DNA of 64,000 nt from an uncultured Acetatifactor sp. (GCA_910584865.1 CAJUCE010000023.1:1-64000), one strand, 5' to 3'; positions 18,430 through 28,087 are shown, numbered from the stretch's first letter. The notes: generated by a model from the letters alone, not told the origin. Numbers and translations: made by a program.

Positions 18430-18653
18430 TATAACTCGTGAGCGCATTCATTCTTGGCAATGCTCCTGACAATAGAAGCGTTGCTTTGCTTCTATTTTAG
18501 AAGCGTTGCTTTGCTTCTATTTTAGAAGCGTTGCTTTGCTTCTATTGCAGAAGAGTCACTTTGCTTATATTGTATGCCTCTTTCCTGTTCAAGGCTGCAG
18601 CGCGCCCACTCGTTATCCCTTAAGATCGGCAAATATTTGGGGCCGTGAGTATA
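18430..18653. repeat. Dispersed intergenic element, copy B (expanded)
   Basis: Matches the element at 30082-30182 at both ends: TATAACTCGTGAGCGCAT at the left, then AGAAGCG, and on the right CACTCGTTAT, AAGATCGGCAAATATTT and CGTGAGTATA. The middle is enlarged by the 25-bp hairpin array at 18475-18560 and about 40 further bases. No gene is visible in 18254-18805. Confidence 0.55.
18475..18560 (+). repeat. 25-bp hairpin array, about 3.5 copies
   Basis: Units start at 18475, 18500, 18525 and 18550. Each holds the inverted repeat TAGAAGC-GTTGCTTT-GCTTCTA followed by TTTT; in the first copy the stem extends to 9 bp. Each unit looks like a small AT-rich terminator. Confidence 0.8.
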
Positions 18654-18725
18654 ATAATAGAGCACCGCAATCGCTGTGCCCTATTATATCAGTTCGTCCT
18701 ATGAACTTCAAGTTCTTCCATTCAT

Positions 18726-18814
18726 TATACTCGCAGGCGCGGCCATTTTCCCTGCAATGTAATGCAGAAGCGCCCGCTCGTCATACCTTTTGTCCGGCAG
18801 ATGTTTCAGGCCGT
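18726..18814. repeat. Dispersed intergenic element, copy C
   Basis: TATACTCGCAGGCG, GCAGAAGCGCCCGCTCGTCATAC, TTTTGTCCGGCAGATGTTT and GGCCGT line up in order and spacing with the copy at 30082-30182. It overlaps the stop codon of the regulator gene at 18806, so part of the element is coding there. Confidence 0.45.
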
Positions 18815-20668
18815 CTCTTCCAGAATCAGCTCCGCCAGGCGGCAGTTTTCCTCCTCCAGAAGCAGCGCCTTTTCGAGCAGGGCGGTCTGCTCCCTGCGCA
18901 TCTCGCCCAGTTTTGAAACTGCGACTTTGAACTCCACATCCGTGTTGTAGGTCAGGGAACAGGCATCGGCGGCCGCACTGCTTTTGTCCCGGAAAGCGGT
19001 CAGCATCCCTGAGAGACTCCGGCAGTTTGCCCCGATCTTTTCCAGATGCTCACGGCTGCCTTCCTGCAGCAGGGCAGCCGATTCCTCCAGATAACATGCA
19101 GCCGACTCTCTGGCATCAATCAGGCTGACAAGCATACTGTCGTTGACGCAGAGCCTCCGCAGCACATTCTCCCTGTCAGAATCCAGCCGGAAATCCGCCT
19201 CCCGTGCAAGCCCCCTTATCCACGCCTCATAGGCTCCTTTTCCCTGATAATAGCCCCTGGTCTCCTCCCCCCGGAAGGATGCGGCAAGCATGGAAAGGGA
19301 CGTTCTCAAGGTTTCCAATGGAGAGGGCGCGGCCTCCCTGTCCCCGAAATGAATCAGCAGGAATGGCCAGGAATCAGTAAACAGATAGCCCTGGTTTTCC
19401 TCAAACACTAACCTTTTGTCTTCCTTTTCCACAGGAGATTCCGCCTGTTCCAGTTTCTCGAAGGTCTCCCTGTCAAAATAGGTGCGGCACAGGAAGCGGG
19501 CGCCTTCTTCGGTATATCCCGTTATCACCCCCCACTCGGGAGCAACCCGCAGGTTGATGCCCAGAACCGGTTTTCCGCTGCGGATATCCTCCATCACTGC
19601 CAGGCGCTCCGCCTTCCGTTCCTGCTTTTCCACCCTGTCCGCCATCCGGAAGGAATACCCCAGGCTCCGGAACAGAGGCGTGGCATAGTCAAAGGCCACC
19701 AGTGCGTCCGTACAGCTGTAGTCCCATACCTCCGTAAAGCAGGTCCGCCAACAGGCGCCGCTCATTCCCATAATCTGATGGTAGGAACGGTTTTCTCCCA
19801 TGTATTGCAGCGCCGCCCAAAGCGCCCCGGCCCAGGGGCAGTCCATCCCTTCTCCCCAGGACAGCATCTTAATTCCCTTTAGAATACATGCCCCGCGGTC
19901 TTCCATGCAGAGGGCAGTGCGGTGACTGCCGTAATAAACCGTCTCGTTTTCCGGACAGCTGATGACATGGATTCCTTCTTTGTTCAGATAAACCAGTGTC
20001 AGATATTCCGTATCGTCGCTTGCCGTATCACTGGGAAAGGTCTCCTGGTTCACCGGAATCTTATCCCAGTTAAAGTATTCATAGTGCATCATCTTCCGCA
20101 TGACGGAGGAAAAGGCCTTCTCGTTTCCGTACCAGGCGCCGATGATCTGAAACGACTGTCCGTCCCCATAGCAGACGCTTTCCCCATCCGGAACAGCTGC
20201 GTCTTGTGACAGCACAGGCGTTCTGTTATCCAGGGTGAGCATGTTGTTCTGCAGGGCATAGGAAAAAAAGATTCCCTCCGGCGTCTGGTATTTTATGGTC
20301 AGCACCTTCAGCCTGTCCCCGGGGATGGAAGCGCCCAGGAATGTCTCATTCACTGGAATGCTGATGTCCTTATTCCGCACCAGTCCGTTTAAAAACCGGG
20401 TAATCGGAACCTGTGTCTGCCCGTCCGTATAGACTGCTTCCAGAATCAAAATTTCCCTGGGACACAGCAGATTATCAATGCTGCAGCCAAGCGCTTCGGC
20501 CAGGGCAGACAGCACGCTGGTCTCCGGCAGGCATTTGGCGTTTTCCCATTTGGATACGGCCTGGGGGCTTACCTGCAGCCGTTCCGCCAGAGCCTCCCCT
20601 GTATAGCCCCGTTCCTTCCGCAGGAACGCAATTCTTTTTCCGATTTTTTCCATATCTGGTCTGTTCAT
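18806..20668 (-). CDS. XRE regulator fused to a BtrH/C39-peptidase-like domain
   Basis: 620 residues. The N-terminus (about 8-65) is an XRE helix-turn-helix (GEALAERLQVSPQAVSKWEN). After a spacer of about 165 residues comes a segment reading GMDCPWAGALWAALQYMG followed by WRTCFTEVWDYSCTDALVAFDYATPLFRSLGYSFR, GKPVLGINLR and WGVITGY, which follows the order of BtrH N-terminal/C39-like cysteine peptidase folds (first Cys, a His-less variant cannot be excluded). The C-terminal 150 residues are helical. Such HTH-plus-peptidase-like proteins occur in Clostridia, with the enzymatic part thought to bind or sense a metabolite. Exact function unknown. Confidence 0.7.
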   Translation of the reverse strand: MNRPDMEKIGKRIAFLRKERGYTGEALAERLQVSPQAVSKWENAKCLPETSVLSALAEALGCSIDNLLCPREILILEAVYTDGQTQVPITRFLNGLVRNKDISIPVNETFLGASIPGDRLKVLTIKYQTPEGIFFSYALQNNMLTLDNRTPVLSQDAAVPDGESVCYGDGQSFQIIGAWYGNEKAFSSVMRKMMHYEYFNWDKIPVNQETFPSDTASDDTEYLTLVYLNKEGIHVISCPENETVYYGSHRTALCMEDRGACILKGIKMLSWGEGMDCPWAGALWAALQYMGENRSYHQIMGMSGACWRTCFTEVWDYSCTDALVAFDYATPLFRSLGYSFRMADRVEKQERKAERLAVMEDIRSGKPVLGINLRVAPEWGVITGYTEEGARFLCRTYFDRETFEKLEQAESPVEKEDKRLVFEENQGYLFTDSWPFLLIHFGDREAAPSPLETLRTSLSMLAASFRGEETRGYYQGKGAYEAWIRGLAREADFRLDSDRENVLRRLCVNDSMLVSLIDARESAACYLEESAALLQEGSREHLEKIGANCRSLSGMLTAFRDKSSAAADACSLTYNTDVEFKVAVSKLGEMRREQTALLEKALLLEEENCRLAELILEETA

Positions 20669-20771
20669 TTTCGTTGATCCTCCTCACTGAATCGCCTTCG
20701 CGTCTGCCTTTCCTATTTTAATCGTTGCACGATGGCTCTAAAGCGTAAAGTCACCTCGGCGCACTCCTCAT

Positions 20772-20815
20772 GAGAGGAACATTCATGCGATAGAACACTC
20801 ATGAATGTTCCTCTC
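20772..20815. repeat. 16-bp perfect inverted repeat flanked by a direct repeat
   Basis: GAGAGGAACATTCATG (20772-20787), a 12-nt loop and its exact complement (20800-20815). The words CGCCTTCGCGTCT and TTTCCTA occur on both sides, at about 20693 and 20818. Located upstream of the 620-residue regulator gene and downstream of nothing on the plus strand, so it is more likely a small mobile or regulatory palindrome than a terminator. Confidence 0.6.
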
Positions 20816-20988
20816 GTGCGCCTTCGCGTCTTTCCTAATTAAAATAGTCTTCCGGAATCTTTCGCGAATGCTGTTATCTACAATGCCGCGCTGCAATGTG
20901 CTTTTTATTATAAGGGAGAATCATATCACTGACCATACTGATTGCGTTAATCCAGAAAAGAAAAAATCAACCCAGGGTTTATTTTCCG

Positions 20989-21102
20989 GCAGTTCCTAAG
21001 GAAACGTTACGAAATAAATTTACAGGATTCCGCCTGGGAAGATGCATATATACTGATGTTTCCTTCCTGAAAGTGCAAATTTATTTCTTCGCAGTTCCTA
21101 AG
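20989..21102. repeat. MITE-like block: direct repeat outside, inverted repeat inside
   Basis: GCAGTTCCTAAG occurs at 20989-21000 and 21091-21102. Just inside lie GAAATAAATTT (21011-21021) and its exact complement (21077-21087). The layout of a duplicated target flanking terminal inverted repeats would fit a very small non-autonomous element. 20816-21134 otherwise shows no gene. Confidence 0.45.
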
Positions 21103-21134
21103 TACATGAAACAGCGCAGGACCAATTATTCCCA

Positions 21135-21923
21135 TCATATCATTTTTTGCGAAACAATGGAAATCCATGCCGGCAGCGCCGCCATGGGATTATGCTTCCA
21201 ATTATTGATATCGGCGATTTTTTCTCCGCTCTGCTTTATGTACTCCTGATAGGAGAACCAAAACGAAGCATTTACGGCCTGCAGCTCTTCCACTTCCTTT
21301 ATGGAAAGCCCTGCCCCTGTCATGGCATTCAGCAAATCCTGCACGCGCCAGTGACAATACGGCATGGTTTCTTCATATGGCTTTATAATCTGGGGCTCTT
21401 TCCACGGCTCGCCCGTGAAGGGGCGGTTAAACGGGTGGATATCAAACATAATGGAAAATCCTGCCGGCTTTAGCACCCTGTACACGTTTTGATACATCGT
21501 CTCTAAATCTGTAATCCAGGTATGGGTGCCGTTGGACGTATAAACCAGGTCAAAACTGCTGTCTTCCATCTGTAAAAGATGTGTGGTATCATCGCAGACG
21601 AAACGGATTCCAAGGTTTAATCTGTCTGCTATTTCCCGTGCATGCTCCAACTGCCTCTCGCTGATATCAGCAGACGTAACCGCCGCCCCCGACAGTGCAA
21701 AGGCAAAGGCGGCATGGTTGTCTCCGCTCGACGGCAACAGCACTTTCTTCCCGCGCAAATCCGGCAGATACTTGTTTATCAGCTGATATACAGAAGGGTG
21801 GAAGGCGCCGGGCGGATTCGCGGCCAGTTCCCCGATTTTTTCCTCTGTCCTGAGGGACTGGTACCAGTCCGAATCTGCGGTTTCATTCCAACTGTCTATG
21901 ACCTGCTTCAGGTGTTTATTCAT
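21135..21923 (-). CDS. Class I SAM-dependent methyltransferase
   Basis: 262 residues from the ATG 21923, chosen for GAGGAGG 7 nt upstream. Rossmann methyltransferase of the Methyltransf_11/25 type: motif I KVLLPSSGDNHAAFAFALSG near residue 62, motif II TSADIS, motif IV FDLVYTSNGTHTWI and the post-motif YRVLKPAGFSIMFDIHPF. The C-terminal part (WRVQDLLNAMTGAGLSIKEVEE) matches small-molecule methyltransferases rather than rRNA enzymes. Substrate not predictable. It stands alone, 20 bp after the Rpn relic. Confidence 0.85.
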   Translation of the reverse strand: MNKHLKQVIDSWNETADSDWYQSLRTEEKIGELAANPPGAFHPSVYQLINKYLPDLRGKKVLLPSSGDNHAAFAFALSGAAVTSADISERQLEHAREIADRLNLGIRFVCDDTTHLLQMEDSSFDLVYTSNGTHTWITDLETMYQNVYRVLKPAGFSIMFDIHPFNRPFTGEPWKEPQIIKPYEETMPYCHWRVQDLLNAMTGAGLSIKEVEELQAVNASFWFSYQEYIKQSGEKIADINNWKHNPMAALPAWISIVSQKMI

Positions 21924-21942
21924 TTCAAGGCCTCCTCGTCTA

Positions 21943-22628
21943 TTACACTTTCTGAAGTCCTGCAAGATGCTCTACTTCCGAGATGCTGAGTCCGGTATCT
22001 TCCGCAATCTCCTCTATCGTCATTTTTCCCCTTTTCAGCATTCTAAGTGCAGTTTCTCTTTGATTTTGATTGATTCCCTGGTCTATTCCCAGACTTATTC
22101 CCTGACTTATTCCCTGGTTTAAAATGGTTCTTGCGCTTGTCTCAATCAATGCTCCGCCCATCATATCACCTACGCCTTTCCGCACATTCTCGTACTTCTG
22201 TGCAATCTCTTTCAACACATCACCGGAGAGCTCTATAATCGTACGTTTGTCAAACGCCCCGATCACTTCCTGCTGCTCCAGTTCATCAAGCCTTTCCAGA
22301 ATGTCTCGATACTCTGCCTTCAATTCTGCCAGTTTCCGCTCATTACTATTATACTCCGGAAAACCTTTCTCATGTGAAAAAATATAAAACGGAATCAGCA
22401 TCAGCAGGCCTTTTTTAAAAATATCTTCCCGAAAACTGTAAAATTCGTGTCCGTAATCCGTTCTTTATCTGCCTCATCCTGTTGGTCTAAAAAGTGTTCG
22501 TTCGGGAAAAAACGGATTTCTTCCTCTCCTGTATATGTTTCCCCAAAAATCTCATTGATTACAGGGATAATCAGCTTCCGGCAGTCATTCAGGATTGTCC
22601 GGAATGCGCCGTCATATATATTTGCCAT
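21943..22628 (-). pseudogene. Rpn-family nuclease/transposase-like gene with internal deletion
   Basis: The first part (22628-22401, 75 residues) carries the Rpn/PD-(D/E)XK N-terminus: AFRTILNDC, PVINEIFGE, FLDQQDEADKERITDTNFTV. Its frame stops where the catalytic core should continue. The second part (22401-21943, 152 residues) matches the C-terminal half: LIPFYIFSHEKGFPEYN, a helical stretch with GISQGISLGIDQGINQNQ, and the small HTH-like tail TIEEIAEDTGLSISEVEHL. The nuclease core between is missing, about 100 residues by comparison with Rpn proteins. Rpn genes are multicopy and recombination-prone in this group. Confidence 0.75.
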
Positions 22629-22664
22629 AGCTCAATCCTTTCTGGGTCTATAGCTTAATCATAC

Positions 22665-22763
22665 CATTTTTGTTTCTATTTCAAGAATGATACGGCAATG
22701 GCAGCAGTACGGATATCATTTTTGTCTCTATTTCAAGAATGACATGGCAATGGCGGCACGGCG
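22665..22763 (+). repeat. 52-bp tandem duplication
   Basis: Two copies starting at 22665 and 22717 share CATTTTTGT, CTATTTCAAGAATGA and GGCAATGGC at the same spacing. They lie upstream of the Rpn relic and behind the J-domain gene; 22629-22816 holds no gene. Confidence 0.8.
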
Positions 22764-22816
22764 CGTATAGTCTTGAATTTACACGCAAATGGCTTTACAT
22801 TTTCAGCCACATAATT

Positions 22817-25800
22817 TTAACATCCGCTCACCAAAATCCTGATATTTCTGCCGCCGGTCTTTTCGGCAAATCTGCCGCAGTCCGCATACCACTGCATGGC
22901 ATTTGTCAGGAACTCCGTCCTGTCCCTTCTGTCCATTCCCTTTGCCCATATCAGCAGGGGTGTCTGGGGAATGTAGGCTTCGTTCTGCAGTCCGCCGGGG
23001 CTTCCTGACGTTTCACTCCTGTCCGGACTGTTCACGTTGGATTCTTTCATATCCGGTTCTTTCATATCTGATTCGCCCGCTCCGCTTCCATCAGTTTCTA
23101 AGCCGCCCGCCCCAGTTCCATCCATATCCGCTTCGCCCGTTCCGAACTCGTCCCCATACGCCTCATCCTCAAAATCAGCGTCGGTCTTTTCCCAAAACTC
23201 CTGCAGTTCGGCGTTCTCCTCCTCTTCATGGAAGCCGGTAAATGTCAGGGCCCCGCCCTTCTCCCAGTCAATTCCCACCACAACCATATTTACCCAGGAG
23301 GGCAGTCCGGGATTCAGCAGCTCATCCATCCACCGGACGAATTCCTTCCACATCCCGTAACCGCCAAACAGGGTAAATTTGTCGGCCGGGGTATCCTCAG
23401 GGTTTTGCATGGACCGGTTCATGTCCTCCTCTGTATAGCAGTATTCCAGTCTGTGGTCAAGCCGGGATACGGTGAGACAGCCCTCGTAAGCCTCCACCTC
23501 CGTCATGCCTTCCCATTCCGTCCGGAAAAAATCCGCGAGCAGCAATTCCAGGCTGTCAGCCCTGTGCATCCGAATGGAGCCGTAGGCGTAGAATGTTCCG
23601 CTCTCTCCCCGATAGACATACATGGGGCCGTAATCGGAACGAGGCGCATACTTGAACCCCCATCCGAAACGTCCTGCCAGAGCCTTGGGCTCCTTTATCT
23701 TCGTATTGGAAGAGGACATCAGATAATCCCTGCTTCTCACATATACCGGAGACTGAAACTTCAGGTCAAAGCCGAAGGGCGCGCGGGCGCCGTAAAATAC
23801 CCTGTCATGGCGTCTTTCCTTTTTCGGTCCGTACCGAAGCACACAGAAGCCTTCCCAATTTTGGGCAAAGTCCATTGCCTCCAGGATTTTTGCAGCCTTT
23901 TGCGCCATGTCCATACCTTCCAGGGAGAAGGAGGCGCGCAGCCTGGGCCTGGGCTGCCTCAGACTATGCAGTATGTTCAGGGCGGCAGCTATTCTGCCCT
24001 GGGGCGTATCCGTGCTGTCTTCCGAAAACTGCCCGTAGCTTCCTCTGACGGTCAGAATATTGCTTTCCGAGGCATTGCCAGACAGGATAACGCTCTTCGG
24101 ATAATTTGTTTTTAGTGTATTTTCTATCGTAACATCGTTTTCTTGAGCAATGTTCTTTAATACACCGTCTGCCGGAATGTTGCTCTCACAGGCCTTGTAT
24201 TCATAGGCATTCCCCTCTGCCAGCTTCTGCATTTCACCTGAAAAGCCATATCCCTTCCAGGTATCCTCCTGCCACTTCCTCCAGCCCAGGTCCGAACTGC
24301 GGAATATGATATCCTGCCATCCGTAATCCATCTGCCGCCAGATGCTGAATCTTTCTTCCGAAACCACCGCCCGAAAGCAGAACCGTTCCTGTTCGCTGTA
24401 CAGAACGGCTTCCACCTTTCCTTCCGCCCTGTTTTCCGTTGCTTTTCTGTTTGCAGTTTCCCTTTCTATTGCTTCGATTTCTGCCGTCTCCTTTTCTGTT
24501 GTTTCCTTTTCTGCTGCTTCGTTTTCTGCCGTTTCCCTTTCTGTCGTCTCGTTTTCCGCCGTTTTGTTTTCTGTTATTCCGTTTTCTACCGTTTTATTTT
24601 CTGCCGTTTTGTTCTCTCCTATTTCGTTTTCTGCCATTTCAGCATCCGAAAAAGTCCGGTATTTCGTTTTTTCAAAATCGCTATTGCGTTCTCCATCTCC
24701 CGAAACAATCCTCTGCTCCCTGCACCGCATTTCTCCCAAGCACCGCATTTCCCCCGAATACGGCACCGCGCCGGGAATACGGTCATTGTCGGCGGCAAGC
24801 ATCCTCGCCACTGTGGGAACCAGAAAAGAATGCAGGGGAATCCGCCGCAGCCAGGTTTCAATCAGCCTCCGGGCAGCGTTTCTGTCCGAAGCCTCAATGG
24901 CAGTCACCGCCAGAAGGAAGAAAAATTCTTCGGGCTTTTTCAGGCCCTCCGCATATTCCTGAAGCTGCCAAAATGCCAGAACAGGAGCCGTAACCGGCAT
25001 TTCACCCGCGGATCCCTTCACAAAATACAGGCAGTAATAATAATGGAATTCCACCCGGAGGCTCCCGCCTCCCGGCATGGGACAGACGATGGACACCGGC
25101 TCCCGTATCTCCTCCTTCTCCTGGTCAAAACCGGTAAACTGTCTCTGCCACGCCCGGGACGGCGCATAAATATAATTGATATAGGCAGGCAGATAACACT
25201 GGCCGTCCATCACATATATGAAGTCTTCCTCCCAGTTTCCCCTGACCTTCGCATGACGGAAACCGAAGCCCCTCATGAGAAAATACTGCCAGAAATCCGG
25301 ACTGTCACCTATGTCCCCAGGCTGTGTGGAGCCTAATGTGATTTCATAGCGGTAATCCAGTTCCCGGCACATCCTTTCCGTGGAAAGAGAGCGCAGAAGG
25401 CTTTCGATCAATTCTGTCCGCTCCGGCTCCGGAAAGTCCCCCTCCGTCAGGTGACTGACCAAGATTTCCGTCACGGTTTTGGGCATCACAATCCGTTTGG
25501 ATGTGCCGTATATCCGTTCAAACAGCTCCTTATCTCCCTTTAGCCGCTCCCACTCCGGCATGGCGAAAAAGGCTCTGGCCCTGTCCCTGATTTCCGGTGT
25601 CTCTTCATAGATAAATTTGTCGTAATTGGTCTGATTGGCATTGATAATGGAAGCATAGGTTTTGTAAAGTTTTACTATCTGCTGCTCCTTGCCGTCCTCT
25701 CCGAAAAGTATCTCCTCCGCCTGAGGACACTGGATCAGCACCTGGGCCTTCAGCGCACTGTATAGCCCCCTGGTGCTGCTGCGCTCCAACTCCTTGAAGG

Positions 25801-27094
25801 CCAGTTTTTTATAGAAAAACAGCAAAACTTCCCTGGGCAGCTGCTCGTCCTTCAGCCACTGGACATAGAGCTTTACCACGGATTCACTGCGGGACTCATA
25901 GTCCGCTCCTCCCGCATTTTTGCCGTTGCGCTCATACAGATAATAGGGCTGACAGGCTCCCACAACATGCTGCCAGACCTCTTTCTCCCCGTCGGTCAGG
26001 CGCCCGTCCCTGCTCATCTCCTTCATGGTCAAGTAATCGGAAAAGGCATTGTGGCGCACCTTATTTCCGGGCTGCCGGAGAATGTGGTTGGTCATGGATT
26101 TCAGGTCACATTCCCGCCCCTGCATATTGAATATTTCGGCGGCATATCTTCTGGCAGGAAAGGTATTTTCCACGGAAACCTTGTACCATTCCTTGGGATA
26201 TTTCAGGCCTTCAAAGTATTCTTCCCCGGCAAAATGGGGAATAAAAGCATACGCGATGGCCAGTTCCTGTAAAAAATACATGGGCAGGTTGTCCCTGGGG
26301 CAGAGTGTCTGCTCCGACAGATAGAAAAGCAGCCCTTTTGCAAATTCCTCCGAAAACTGCTCCCCCAGAAAGCTTTCTGACAGGAAAAATCGTTTCCAGG
26401 TGTCGGCCTGTTTTGCCTGTTTCGGATTTTCAAAAAGGACAATGAATTCACGGAGCGCTCCCGTTTCCATGCTTTGCTTTATGGCTTGCTGTGATGCCTG
26501 GTCAAGACGTTCCAGCAAAGAGATTTCGTTGTTAGAGGCATGACCGCCATTACCGTCTTCCGTTTTTTCATGTTCCTTTTCCTGTAATGTCTCTTTTCCC
26601 TCCTTCCCTGTCTTTCCACCTGATTCGAAAGAGACAAACGCTGCATTTTCTTTCTTCTCTTCCGTTCCGCCTGGCTCGAGAGGGGCAAACGCTGCATTTT
26701 CTTCCCTCTCTCCCTTTCTTCCTGGCTCGAAAGGGTCAAACGCCGCATTTTCTTTCCTCTTTTCCTTTCCGTCTGGCTCGAAAGGGGCAAACGCTGCATT
26801 TTCCTCCCTCTCTCCCTTTCTTCCTGGCTCGAAAGGAACAAATGCAGCACTTCCTTCTCCGGAAGATGTTCTATCGGAATCCATTCTGTCGGAAGCAGAT
26901 TTACCCGTGGAATCAGCTGTCTTTTCCGCGCCCGCGGCATAGTCAAGAGCCGCCTTATAAGCCTGGTTCAACGTCGCAAAGTACTCCGGCTCCTCCTCCG
27001 GATGATGCAGTTTTGACTGTGCTGCATAGGCTTTCCGGATTGCTTTTTTATCATCCGTCGGCTCTATTTTCAATATGCTCCATACATCGTTCAT
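22817..27094 (-). CDS. Giant J-domain protein with HPE in place of HPD
   Basis: About 1,425 residues from the ATG 27094 (AGGAAGGA 9 nt upstream; an in-frame ATG 7 codons earlier is possible). The N-terminus MNDVWSILKIEPTDDKKAI begins a J domain, but the HPD tripeptide that stimulates Hsp70 reads HPE (31-33) and the domain is short. A linker (about 65-185) has five Phe-containing repeats (ENAAFxPFEPGxK). A large helical region follows, then a second low-complexity block (about 820-895) of Thr/Glu/Asn repeats (TAENETTERETAENE type), then a C-terminal part with beta-rich segments. Related clostridial J proteins are large and uncharacterised. Stand-alone gene; no DnaK is near. Confidence 0.7.
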   Translation of the reverse strand: MNDVWSILKIEPTDDKKAIRKAYAAQSKLHHPEEEPEYFATLNQAYKAALDYAAGAEKTADSTGKSASDRMDSDRTSSGEGSAAFVPFEPGRKGEREENAAFAPFEPDGKEKRKENAAFDPFEPGRKGEREENAAFAPLEPGGTEEKKENAAFVSFESGGKTGKEGKETLQEKEHEKTEDGNGGHASNNEISLLERLDQASQQAIKQSMETGALREFIVLFENPKQAKQADTWKRFFLSESFLGEQFSEEFAKGLLFYLSEQTLCPRDNLPMYFLQELAIAYAFIPHFAGEEYFEGLKYPKEWYKVSVENTFPARRYAAEIFNMQGRECDLKSMTNHILRQPGNKVRHNAFSDYLTMKEMSRDGRLTDGEKEVWQHVVGACQPYYLYERNGKNAGGADYESRSESVVKLYVQWLKDEQLPREVLLFFYKKLAFKELERSSTRGLYSALKAQVLIQCPQAEEILFGEDGKEQQIVKLYKTYASIINANQTNYDKFIYEETPEIRDRARAFFAMPEWERLKGDKELFERIYGTSKRIVMPKTVTEILVSHLTEGDFPEPERTELIESLLRSLSTERMCRELDYRYEITLGSTQPGDIGDSPDFWQYFLMRGFGFRHAKVRGNWEEDFIYVMDGQCYLPAYINYIYAPSRAWQRQFTGFDQEKEEIREPVSIVCPMPGGGSLRVEFHYYYCLYFVKGSAGEMPVTAPVLAFWQLQEYAEGLKKPEEFFFLLAVTAIEASDRNAARRLIETWLRRIPLHSFLVPTVARMLAADNDRIPGAVPYSGEMRCLGEMRCREQRIVSGDGERNSDFEKTKYRTFSDAEMAENEIGENKTAENKTVENGITENKTAENETTERETAENEAAEKETTEKETAEIEAIERETANRKATENRAEGKVEAVLYSEQERFCFRAVVSEERFSIWRQMDYGWQDIIFRSSDLGWRKWQEDTWKGYGFSGEMQKLAEGNAYEYKACESNIPADGVLKNIAQENDVTIENTLKTNYPKSVILSGNASESNILTVRGSYGQFSEDSTDTPQGRIAAALNILHSLRQPRPRLRASFSLEGMDMAQKAAKILEAMDFAQNWEGFCVLRYGPKKERRHDRVFYGARAPFGFDLKFQSPVYVRSRDYLMSSSNTKIKEPKALAGRFGWGFKYAPRSDYGPMYVYRGESGTFYAYGSIRMHRADSLELLLADFFRTEWEGMTEVEAYEGCLTVSRLDHRLEYCYTEEDMNRSMQNPEDTPADKFTLFGGYGMWKEFVRWMDELLNPGLPSWVNMVVVGIDWEKGGALTFTGFHEEEENAELQEFWEKTDADFEDEAYGDEFGTGEADMDGTGAGGLETDGSGAGESDMKEPDMKESNVNSPDRSETSGSPGGLQNEAYIPQTPLLIWAKGMDRRDRTEFLTNAMQWYADCGRFAEKTGGRNIRILVSGC

Positions 27095-27337
27095 TCGTCT
27101 CATTCCTTCCTGCATTCCTCATATCATTTAACTTTTAACTTTATGCCTTGCATATGATTTTACCAGTTTACAGATTCTTTTTCAACTGTTCTTCACATTG
27201 CTAATGTAAACCGACGAGAGAATCGGGCAATTCTCCTGCCATTCGGTTGCTTTTTAGATGGTTTTGAGTGACAATAAGTTTAGGAATTATGCAGGCATTT
27301 TCTTAGGAAAGCCATCAACACACAGGAGGACAGACCA

Positions 27338-28087
27338 TTGTACAGCATTGACAGACAAAAATTCGGCACGTTTGTAGCCACCCTTCGCAAAGAAAAAGGA
27401 ATTACCCAAAAGGAACTGGCGGAACAGCTTTTTATATCCGACAAGGCAGTAAGCAAGTGGGAAACCGCATCCAGTGTTCCCAGTATAGACTTACTGATAC
27501 CGCTGGCCGACATATTAGGCATCACCGTAACGGAACTGCTGATGTGCCGGCGCATGGAGCAGGACAAGCCCCTGGATGCCGCCCAGGTGGAACAGGTTGT
27601 AAAAACAGCCATTTCCTACTCGGAAAAAGAGGAAAGGGCCTATCAGGGCAAAAGCAAATGGGGACCTGTGTATATTTTCGCCTTTTTTATTGCCTGTGCT
27701 GAAATGTGGTTCGTCTGCAGAAGCGGACATGCAACCATAGGAATGACAGTGGAAGTCATCCTGGCGGCAATCTTCGGAATCTACTTCTGCTTCCTTGCAA
27801 AGACAAAATTGCCACACTATTATGACGAAAACCGCATCTGCTTATATACGGACGGGCTGTTTGAAATGAATTTGCCCGGCCTCTCCCTCAGCAACGGCAA
27901 CTGGACAAAAATACTAAATGTAGGCCGCATCTGGTCCATAACCCTGATGCTGTCCTACCCGCTCATCAGCTATGTGGAAACCTTACTGCTCGCCGGTATC
28001 CGGCTCCAGATTACGGACCTGGTTCTCGCCCTGGTTTTGATGTTGGGAGGTTTCTTTCTTCCGATCTATATTGTAGCGAAAAAATGA
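27338..28087 (+). CDS. XRE regulator with C-terminal membrane helices
   Basis: 249 residues. TTG start with AGGAGG about 9 nt upstream. HTH at about 8-65 (TQKELAEQLFISDKAVSKWETASSVP), a charged linker, then four hydrophobic helices between about 108 and 247 (YIFAFFIACAEMWFV, ILAAIFGIYFCFL, ITLMLSYPLISYV, LVLALVLMLGGFFLPIYIV). Membrane-anchored XRE proteins of this build are common in Firmicutes and probably tie DNA binding to an envelope signal. Followed at once by a strong terminator; the region 27095-27337 between it and the divergent J-domain gene shows no further gene. Confidence 0.85.
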   Translation: MYSIDRQKFGTFVATLRKEKGITQKELAEQLFISDKAVSKWETASSVPSIDLLIPLADILGITVTELLMCRRMEQDKPLDAAQVEQVVKTAISYSEKEERAYQGKSKWGPVYIFAFFIACAEMWFVCRSGHATIGMTVEVILAAIFGIYFCFLAKTKLPHYYDENRICLYTDGLFEMNLPGLSLSNGNWTKILNVGRIWSITLMLSYPLISYVETLLLAGIRLQITDLVLALVLMLGGFFLPIYIVAKK

